Shown here: positions 26,944 to 35,000 of the stretch, piece after piece
How positions within the stretch are numbered: position 1 is the first letter of the stretch
Layout of the letters: each line of letters starts with the position of its first letter
The notes under the pieces: model-generated
Databases searched by the model: none
Seen by the model: the letters and a program-made list of their open reading frames with translations, nothing else
What the model was told of the DNA's origin: nothing
Origin: PGYR01 sp041675005
GTDB taxonomy: Bacteria > Bacteroidota > Ignavibacteria > Kapaibacteriales > UBA2268
NCBI GenBank assembly: GCA_041675005.1
Contig: JBAYUQ010000001.1
Span: 310,001 to 374,000 of the forward strand
Reading direction: 5' to 3'
Length of the DNA: 64,000 nt
Position numbers and translations under genes: made by a program

Positions 26944-27804
26944 CTATCTAGCAACAACTATGTTAATATATTGTCCTGTTTGTGCAAGTGTATTTGATGG
27001 TGGTAGTTGCGATATTATAGTCCCAGGTACAAAAGTATCATTTTCTATAAACTCTACATTCCCCAACTTGAAACCTTCTGAAATAAGATAATTTTCAATA
27101 CCCTCGAATGCCATTCCAGAAAGCTTTGGAATATATATTTGAAACTCAGGACCTTTACTGACAATCAGATTTACAGTATCACCATAAATTAGATTTTTAC
27201 CTTTTCTAATATTTTGAGAAATAACAGAGTCTTTGGGTACCAGATCACTATAAGTATATTGTACATCGCCTATATTCAACCCATTATTATAGAGTGTAAC
27301 TCTAGCTTGCCTAACTGAAATTCCTGTTAAATCGGGCATTTCTATTGTCTCTTTGCCTTTGCTAATAGTTATAAATATAGGCCTTTTACTTTTAACTTGC
27401 TTATCTGCTTCTGGGACTTGTTTAAGTATTACTCCCTCTACTTGCCCAGAATATTGCTCACTAACTATCTCGTAGAAAAGATTACTAGCATTTAATATTT
27501 CAGATGCTTCTTTGAGACTTTTTCCTTCTATAGAAGGTACATTTACAGTCTCTCTATCGTGAACCATAGACGGCAAAATCCATTTGTCAGCAATAAATAC
27601 TAAAAGGAATAAAACAATTAGAAAACTAAAAAAAGTAATTATATACTTAAAACTATTTCTACTTTTATTTACTATATTCAATAGTTTATTATTAGTAGTT
27701 TTAATTTTATGAATATCGTTATTTTCGTCTTCTACGTTGGGAGTATTCCTCTTGTATCGATTCTTTAGATTCTCTAATTCGTTCTCGTTTTCATCGAAAG
27801 TCAT
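26944..27804 (-). CDS. membrane protein with three PASTA domains
   Basis: 286 residues: an acidic, Asn/Lys-rich cytoplasmic segment (1-52), one membrane helix (about 53-74, FKYIITFFSFLIVLFLLVFI) and three PASTA repeats to the end. Each repeat has the typical pattern VP.L.G.s..eA...L...gl, as in VNVPSIEGKSLKEASEIL, MPDLTGISVRQARVTL and IPKLSGMAFEGIENYL. PASTA domains bind muropeptides or beta-lactam-like ligands in Ser/Thr kinases and PBPs. Here neither a kinase nor a transpeptidase domain is attached, so it is a stand-alone cell-wall sensor or scaffold of unknown role. It is divergent from nrnA. Confidence 0.88.
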   Translation of the reverse strand: MTFDENENELENLKNRYKRNTPNVEDENNDIHKIKTTNNKLLNIVNKSRNSFKYIITFFSFLIVLFLLVFIADKWILPSMVHDRETVNVPSIEGKSLKEASEILNASNLFYEIVSEQYSGQVEGVILKQVPEADKQVKSKRPIFITISKGKETIEMPDLTGISVRQARVTLYNNGLNIGDVQYTYSDLVPKDSVISQNIRKGKNLIYGDTVNLIVSKGPEFQIYIPKLSGMAFEGIENYLISEGFKLGNVEFIENDTFVPGTIISQLPPSNTLAQTGQYINIVVAR

Positions 27805-27831
27805 TATATGTTCGTATTTTTTATAGAATAA

Positions 27832-27846
27832 GTCTTAAATTAAGAC
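27832..27846. promoter_or_regulatory. palindrome in the PASTA/nrnA divergent region
   Basis: GTCTTAA-A-TTAAGAC is a perfect 7-1-7 palindrome in the 67-nt intergenic region, 28 nt upstream of the PASTA gene start and 25 nt before nrnA. It is placed to act as an operator for either gene. No regulator is adjacent. Confidence 0.35.
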
Positions 27847-27871
27847 AATTATTTAAACAAATCCAATAAAA

Positions 27872-28864
27872 ATGAATTTTACAGAAAAAGCTCTCGCAAT
27901 ATCCGAAAAAATTGAAAAATCATATAATATTATTATAACTTCTCATGTAAGTCCAGATGGAGATGCTATCGGTTCAATGTTAGCTCTACACTTTTTTATT
28001 AAAAAGCACTTTAATAAAAAGTCCAAAATGTTTATTAATGGTGGAATTAATAATAATTTAAAATTCTTAGAAGGATGTGATAGCATACTCAGATATGATG
28101 ATAGTGTTATGGAAGATATTATTGGAGCTGATTTAATATTTGTTTTAGATTTGAATGATTTGAGCAGATTAAAAGAGGCTGGAGATGCTGTAGCAATGTC
28201 TAATGCTTATAAAGTAATGATTGATCATCACTTAGAACCAAAAGGATTTGCCGACTTAGAAATGTTAGATACTGATGCCACTTCAACTGGAGAACTTATC
28301 TGGGTATTGATAGATGCACTAAAAGGTAAATATGATAAACGAATATCAAATGCACTTTATACGGCTATAATGACAGATACTGGTAGTTTCAGATTCGATA
28401 GAACAACAGCTGAGACACATTATATAGTTGCAAAGCTATTGGAAAATGGTGCAGACCCAGTTAAATGTTATGATGAGATATACAATCAGAAAACAGTACA
28501 AGCATTGAAATTGTTGGGTATATCTCTAGCCAATATGGACTTATATAATCAAGGCCGAATTTCTATAATGTCTCTTAGAAAATCTGATTTTGATAAAGCA
28601 GATGCAATAGAAGATGATACTGAAGGATTCGTATCCAATACTTTATCGGTTAAAGGAGTCGAAGTCGGAGTACTAATAACAGAAAGAGAAAAGGGAGAAT
28701 TACGAATCTCATTCCGTTCAAAAGGAAAATACTCAGTAAGAGAAGCAGCTGCAAAAATTGGTGGAGGTGGACACAAGTTTGCAGCTGGTGCCCGTGCCCT
28801 CAACCAAGAATTTGATGATGTAAAAAACGATATTATCCATGAATTAGATAAATTATTTATCTAA
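27872..28864 (+). CDS. nrnA: DHH/DHHA1 phosphoesterase (NrnA-type nanoRNase / pAp phosphatase)
   Basis: A 330-residue DHH-family phosphoesterase that degrades short oligoribonucleotides and can dephosphorylate 3'-phosphoadenosine 5'-phosphate. The DHH metal motifs are intact: SHVSPDGDAIGS (24-35), VLDLND, the namesake DHH in MIDHHLEP, and GGGGHKFAAGA of the DHHA1 domain near residue 300. NrnA is usual in bacteria that lack the orn oligoribonuclease. Its 3' end overlaps that of the convergent aminotransferase gene by 8 bp. Confidence 0.92.
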   Translation: MNFTEKALAISEKIEKSYNIIITSHVSPDGDAIGSMLALHFFIKKHFNKKSKMFINGGINNNLKFLEGCDSILRYDDSVMEDIIGADLIFVLDLNDLSRLKEAGDAVAMSNAYKVMIDHHLEPKGFADLEMLDTDATSTGELIWVLIDALKGKYDKRISNALYTAIMTDTGSFRFDRTTAETHYIVAKLLENGADPVKCYDEIYNQKTVQALKLLGISLANMDLYNQGRISIMSLRKSDFDKADAIEDDTEGFVSNTLSVKGVEVGVLITEREKGELRISFRSKGKYSVREAAAKIGGGGHKFAAGARALNQEFDDVKNDIIHELDKLFI

Positions 28865-30197
28865 TCTGAGATATTGTTTTAGATATTAAACTAATACCTT
28901 CATCCAGTTCACTTTCTGTGATATTTAATCTTGTTCTAAATCGAACAGAATTATTGCCACAAGCTAAAACAATTAATCCATTTTCGAAACATCTATCTAA
29001 TAATGGTTTTCTTAACTCTTGCTGTATATCAAATGCTCTGAATAACCCTTTACCTCTGACGTTACTAATAATATCAGAGTTCTCATTTTGTAGCTTCTGG
29101 AGTAATGAATGTAAGTAATTTCCCATTTTATCTGAATTATCTACTAAATTCTCTTCTTCGATTATTTCTAGATATTTGGTAATCCTTACCATGTCGGTAT
29201 AGTTACCACCCCAAGTAGAGTTTATTCTCGAAGATTTATGGAATACATTATCTTCCACTTCATCTATTCTAGTATTAGATAATATACCACATACCTGCAT
29301 TTTTTTTCCGAAACATATTATATCAGGTTTAATAGAGAGATGCTGGTAAGCCCACATCTTACCTGTCATACCAACGCCTGTTTGTACTTCGTCAAATATT
29401 AGTAATGCATTATTCTCATCACATATTCTTCTCAATTCAACGAAAAATTCATCTCTGAAATGATTATCTCCACCTTCTCCTTGAATTGGCTCTATTATAA
29501 TAGAACATATATCATCTTTGTTATCTATGAAAGCTTTTTCTATTTGTCTTATACTTTCTTTCTCTCTTTTCATTATATCATCTAGATTATTTTCTATTGG
29601 AAATATAATCTTTGGATTATCAACTCTAGGCCAATCGAACTTTGGGAAATACATTACTTTAACGGGGTCAGTATTTGTTATAGAAAGCGTATAGCCAGTT
29701 CGACCATGAAATGCCTGTTTGAAATGAAGAACTTTAGTCCCAATAGTCTCAGATAGTCCTTTCTTTATGTTTTTTCTTACTTTCCAATCCATAGCAGCTT
29801 TTAAAGCATTTTCTACTGCTAATGCACCTCCTTCTATATAGAAACTATATTTGAAATCATCTTTTGGAACTGCGATTTTAAATAATGTCTTTGTAAAAGT
29901 AGCTTGTACTTCTGAATACAAGTCCGAATTTGAAGGTTTATTAAGAGAATGCATACCTATATAATCTAAGAAGTTAGATTCTAACATCTTGGGATGATTG
30001 TACCCTAATGGCATAGATGCAAAGCAAGTAAAGAAATCTATATATCTCTTTCCTGTCTTTCTATCTACTATATTCCCTTTACTTTCATTATTGTCAACTA
30101 CTATCGACATACCATCTCCAATTTGATGTTCAGAGATAGATTCAAGTGCATTTGAACTATTTATATAATATTTTGGCGTATAATTAGAATTTTTCAT
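28857..30197 (-). CDS. lat: L-lysine 6-transaminase
   Basis: A 446-residue class III PLP aminotransferase. It is assigned as lysine epsilon-aminotransferase from the segment NTDPVKVMYFPKFDWPR, which I recognise from that family, and from the PLP-lysine context FGKKMQVCG (K298/K299). The reaction moves the epsilon-amino group of lysine to 2-oxoglutarate, yielding 2-aminoadipate semialdehyde. FDEVQTGVGMTGKMWA is the aspartate-containing cofactor motif. The downstream semialdehyde dehydrogenase is not next to it. It gives this genome a lysine degradation or modification route beside the lysC-lysA genes. Confidence 0.85.
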   Translation of the reverse strand: MKNSNYTPKYYINSSNALESISEHQIGDGMSIVVDNNESKGNIVDRKTGKRYIDFFTCFASMPLGYNHPKMLESNFLDYIGMHSLNKPSNSDLYSEVQATFTKTLFKIAVPKDDFKYSFYIEGGALAVENALKAAMDWKVRKNIKKGLSETIGTKVLHFKQAFHGRTGYTLSITNTDPVKVMYFPKFDWPRVDNPKIIFPIENNLDDIMKREKESIRQIEKAFIDNKDDICSIIIEPIQGEGGDNHFRDEFFVELRRICDENNALLIFDEVQTGVGMTGKMWAYQHLSIKPDIICFGKKMQVCGILSNTRIDEVEDNVFHKSSRINSTWGGNYTDMVRITKYLEIIEEENLVDNSDKMGNYLHSLLQKLQNENSDIISNVRGKGLFRAFDIQQELRKPLLDRCFENGLIVLACGNNSVRFRTRLNITESELDEGISLISKTISQIR

Positions 30198-30559
30198 ATT
30201 TTAATCCATGTTAATAATTAGAAATTTACTTTTACTATTTGTGTTAAGTAATATAAATATTAATTAAGTATGGAAGTGTATAGAAGAGTTGAGATAAGTC
30301 TAGAGTGATAAAAACAGAATGAAAGAGCTGAACTTCCTCTGATTGTACCTTTACTTGAATTGAAATAGTTTGTATGTGAATTTAAGAATCTCATTCTGTA
30401 AGATACGCTTTATTATGTAAAAGTTATCATATTTGAAAACTTTTATTTGTAGAAATAAAAACTAAATCTTATCTTATGCTTTACTATCAGCAGTTTTAGT
30501 AAAATTTATTTTTATAGTACGAAATAAAATCATTTAATAATTAATTTATAGGTTAATGT
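30198..30559. other. 362-nt intergenic region
   Basis: Very AT-rich, between the divergent lat gene and the GldL-like gene. I see no ORF with coding character and no tRNA. Two weak hairpins are readable near 30415-30470 (AAAAGTT...AACTTTT and TTTTATTT-GTAG-AAATAAAA). A CATATTTG one base off the -7 consensus lies near 30430. It may hold the promoter and a long leader of the downstream gene. Confidence 0.5.
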
Positions 30560-31891
30560 ATGTCTCCAAACAATATGACAGGAAATAAAGAACACAGAGG
30601 CGCAGGGTTTGTGCAATGGGTTGTTTTCTTAGCTATTACTTTAGTAGTTGGTTATTTTACTCACTTTTACGTTTTACCTCAAGCTACAGCTGGGTTCGTT
30701 ATTTCTCAATTTTCACCATCAGGTGATGAATTAGGGAAAATAGGTTTTGTTGAATTTGATGATCTTACTTGGGGTTCTACTTCAAAAGAAAAAGAAGCAT
30801 CAATTGGATCAAACACAGCGATTGCAAAAGATTTGATTAATGGTGAATATATCATTGATTTTTCTTGGCAAGATAGAAATCTAGAAGCTCATGGCTATTC
30901 AAAAAAATCTGGTGAATGGTATGTCAAAGCTCCAAAACTTGGTGAAAATCCAATTTTCCTTGAGCCACATATTGGTTTCTGGATTCTTTCATTAGTAATT
31001 GGTCTATTCGTAGGTGTACTTTTAACAATGATATTCCCTTCTTCTTTAGGTCTTATGGCTGCATTATTTGAAAAAGAGATTGATCACGTAAAAGTTAAAA
31101 TCAGACTTCAAACTGGATTTGATGATAGAGTAGTTGAAATGCTAACTTTGCCTGATATTAGACTAAAAGATGCTGACAGAGATGAAATGGAAAGACTATA
31201 TAGAACAATTTGGGATAGAACTACGACTGATACTGAATTAGCAACTAAGAAGCTAATCGATTTTGATGATATTTATGATGATGAAACTGATTTAGTACTT
31301 TTCAGAAATGAAGCTTTGTATAATAGAATTAAAGAGTTCTTCTCAGAGTTTGTATTAACAGAGATTGTAGATACTAAGAATGGTTTAGATTGGAGAGGTA
31401 ATCATATGAAAATTGGAAAAGGTTTCAAACTTTATATGGCTCACCACTTCACAGAACAATTCTCAAATAACGTAACTGGACTTGCTTATGGTGGTGCTGC
31501 GGTACTTATTGTGGGTGTCGGTATTCGTGGTTTGAAATTTATTCCTGCAGATAGACCATCAGTTATCCTTTTCGTTATCTTCTTGGAGTTTACGATGCTT
31601 GTGCTTCTTGCCATCACTATGTTCTATACTGAAAATGAAGAACGTATGGACAAGATGCTTAAGAAAATGGAGGATGCTAATAGATCTCAACTTGAAACTC
31701 TTAGAGGACAACAAGAAGATATTCACCAATTATCAACGGCTTTAGTTGGTCAAACTTCTGAGATTATCAAAACTAGAGTAGAAAATGCTATTTCTGAATA
31801 TATGACTAGTGGCGATAATGTTCAAAGAGAAATTGCAAGTGCTATAGCTGACAAAATTATTTTTGATATCAAAGGATCTCCCAAAAAATAA
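30560..31891 (+). CDS. GldL-like membrane protein with extra N-terminal domain
   Basis: 443 residues. Membrane helix 1 (about 17-38) leads into a ~95-residue periplasmic part, helix 2 (about 137-160) and a charged cytoplasmic helical domain (161-305). A closely spaced helix pair follows (308-328 and 333-356), and the C-terminus is coiled-coil. The helix pair reads YGGAAVLIVGVGIR, loop, FLEFTMLVLLAITMFY, with a basic residue (R323) ending the first helix and a buried glutamate (E343) in the second. This is the layout of GldL/PorL, the ion-driven stator-like motor protein of type IX secretion, where an acidic residue in helix 2 is essential. The same module occurs at 53126. The gene lies directly upstream of a C25 peptidase. 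The family match is inference, not established. Confidence 0.55.
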   Translation: MSPNNMTGNKEHRGAGFVQWVVFLAITLVVGYFTHFYVLPQATAGFVISQFSPSGDELGKIGFVEFDDLTWGSTSKEKEASIGSNTAIAKDLINGEYIIDFSWQDRNLEAHGYSKKSGEWYVKAPKLGENPIFLEPHIGFWILSLVIGLFVGVLLTMIFPSSLGLMAALFEKEIDHVKVKIRLQTGFDDRVVEMLTLPDIRLKDADRDEMERLYRTIWDRTTTDTELATKKLIDFDDIYDDETDLVLFRNEALYNRIKEFFSEFVLTEIVDTKNGLDWRGNHMKIGKGFKLYMAHHFTEQFSNNVTGLAYGGAAVLIVGVGIRGLKFIPADRPSVILFVIFLEFTMLVLLAITMFYTENEERMDKMLKKMEDANRSQLETLRGQQEDIHQLSTALVGQTSEIIKTRVENAISEYMTSGDNVQREIASAIADKIIFDIKGSPKK

Positions 31892-31921
31892 TTAAGTAAC
31901 TAAAAATGTAACTTTTATCAT

Positions 31922-31961
31922 AAGGTTGTGTTCATTATAATATGAACACAACCTTTTTTTT
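31922..31961 (+). terminator. rho-independent terminator after the GldL-like gene
   Basis: A 14-bp perfect stem (AAGGTTGTGTTCAT and its complement) with loop TATAAT is followed by eight T. It separates the GldL-like gene from the C25 peptidase gene 45 nt further on, so the two are probably transcribed separately. Confidence 0.93.
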
Positions 31962-32005
31962 ATTAATACGTTTAACATATAATCAAATAATAATAAGTAT
32001 CAAGT

Positions 32006-35000
32006 ATGTATAAATTATCGTCTTTTCTAATTGTATTTTTCATTCTATCGAATTGTTCTTTCAGTAAGAATTATGTTTCCGAAACTGAAACAGGTATAAC
32101 TGTTAGAATTGATGATTTTGAATTTTCTTCTAATAATGAATGGATTGGAGTCTTTGCAATTGACGAATTTGATTTAAACAACTTTGATATTAGTATATAT
32201 GAATCGATTTCTAGTAATAATTCTAAAAATTTCACTTCTAAGCCGAACTACTCTCTAAGTTATGCTGGTATTCAGCGTAGAGTAAAAATTGCAAATTTGA
32301 GTGTAGATTTGACAAGAACTGACCCAGTTAATAATACTTCTTATAAAGTAGATTCTATTTCGTTTTCATATAAGTTTAAAAATACAATATCATTGAGTCT
32401 GGCTTCAAAATATAATTTTCATACAGAATTATTAAATAAGAGACATTTAGACGCACTTTCAATAAAAAGGAATAATACAAAAGAAAATAGAGTTCAATCA
32501 GCTTCAGATTGGTTCAATCCAAATTTAGATTATTATAAATTCTATTCTACTAAAGATGGGGTAGCAAGAATAAATTTATCAGAATTGATAAATACTAATA
32601 ATAGTCTAATTGGCAAACCTGTAAATCATATACATATTATAAACCGCGGAAATGAGTTGAAATTCTATTCAACATCAAATGTAATTCAACATGATGATTA
32701 TCTTTATATAGTTGCTTCACACCCTTATGGCGACACTTCTTATTATGATTATTATAATGGAAAAGAACCATATTTTATAGTCTATGATGAAGATTCACAA
32801 TCATTGCAATATAATCTTATTACTGATCTACAAACCAATCAAATACTCGATAAAGTAAGTATAAATAAAAGATATGAAGAAGATAAAGTTTATGGTAATG
32901 GGATAGATGTTACAGATACAGAAACTGTTTTATCTGAAAACTGGTATTATGATGAAATAAGAACTCAAAATAGCTTTGATAAACCGTGGGAGTTTTTTAC
33001 AGAATTCTCTATTTTTCCTGTTACTGATCTTAAGATAGAATATGAGTATGCTACAAATATATATTACTTACCTAATCCAGAGACCGTTTATAATAAGACC
33101 TTAACATACTTAAATAGTTACAAGAATGATACTATTAGTAACATAGGTAGTAAAGTTATAAACACTAAAATTACTATCCCAATTAGCAATTTAATTCAAG
33201 GTGGTAATACCTTAAACCTTAATTCATATAAAGTGGTTGAAGATATTGATAAATCCAAATTTAATGGTATAATTGGATTTGATTTTTACAATATCACTGG
33301 TGAGGTATTACCGGTTGCAGAAAATAATTATTTCTCCTTTATAACGGATAATAATATAGATTCAAAAGTAAATATCAGTGGTTTCCAAGAGAGTTTTGTT
33401 GTTGTTATTGATACAGTTAATAATACAATTCAATTCCCTAAAGCAGTAAATACTGATTTCCTTGCTTTATCAGTAAACAATAAGTTTTCATCTATCTTTT
33501 TTAACAAACAATTATTAACTAATAGAAAGTATGGCTTTGGTATTATAACAGATTTAGGAAATAAAAATATTATAAACATCTTTGAATCAGAATCGGAATT
33601 TATCAATTTCCTCAATGGTGTAAATTCTAGCCAGAATATTGGGTTAGTAATTACATCAGAAAGCTCCATTAGTAATAATATAAAAACAAAAATCAGTAAT
33701 CTATTTGGAGCAAATAGTATAAGTTCTGCTAATAATAAATATATGTTTGCTAAAATTGGAACTCAGAAATATGAGTCAATTAATGAAAGTATAATACAAA
33801 AGATTAATAATGGAAATTACTTCAGTGCTGAGGTTTTTCTACCAAAAGGACAAACTTCAAGAAAAATTGTTAACTCCTTAAGTTCAATACAGGATGTAAA
33901 GCTTTCTAAAGCGAAGATTAAACATATTAAAGAAACTACTGTAGATGCATTTTATATCTATAATCCCTTATTTGAACCAACAATAAATAAATATACCTCC
34001 TATTTGTCGAAGATAGAGAACAAAAAGATATTATCAATAGATGTAGAACAGCTTTATGATACTTATGGGTATGGTATTGAAAGCCCACATTCTATCAAAA
34101 ATTTTCTAAAAAGTGCTTATGATAATTGGAACGATTATCCAGAATTTTTAACCTTGGTAGGAGATGCAACTTGGGATCCTAAAAAACAGAGGGCGGGTAG
34201 TTTTGTTGACCAATTAATACCTGTGTATGGGATACCGTATTCTGATAATTTATACGGAACTTTGGAAGGTGATGATTATGTCCCTGAGATAGTAATTGGT
34301 AGAATACCTGTTAATAATAATTTAGAGCTTGAGAATTATCTTGATAAAGTTAAAACTTATTATGAAGTACCTGTAAACCCCTGGATGAAAAGTATTCTAC
34401 AAATTGCTGGAGGAGATGACAATCAGAAATTTGGATTTGCTCAAAATATGTATGATTATAATGAATTTTTTACATCAACCAATATCTGTCCTGATACTAT
34501 GACAATTAGTAAGTCTTCAAGCCAAACAGTTTCTGAATCACAGGCAAATGATATAAAAAGAGAAATCAACAAAGGGAAAATGTGGACTAATTTCTTAGGG
34601 CATGGTTCACCTACTGTAATTGATATGTCAGGTTGGGAAGCTCCAAACCTCAATAATCAAGGTAAGTATGGTTTTTTAAATACCCTTTCGTGCAACACAT
34701 CTGCCTTCGCAGAACCCTGGCAATTAAATTCAATAGGCGAGGAGTTCGTAAATATTAAGAATAAAGGGTTTGTAGGTGTTATTGGTGGTACTTCAACAAC
34801 TAAAGTGGAAACTGCACTTAGTGTATCATCAGCCATGTATTATGCAATTATCAATTTGCAATACCCCGAAAGAAATATAGGACGAATTTACAATTCGTAT
34901 AAAGCAAGAAATTCAAGAGTTCCTTCTGCTTTGAATCAAGTAATCTTACTTGGTGATCCATTGCTAACTTTAAGAATTTCATTGCAGCCAGAGATAGTTA

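Noticed and set aside
30198..30559. Small RNA or riboswitch in the long gap before the GldL-like gene
   Set aside because: Only weak AT hairpins are visible; nothing matches a known RNA class.
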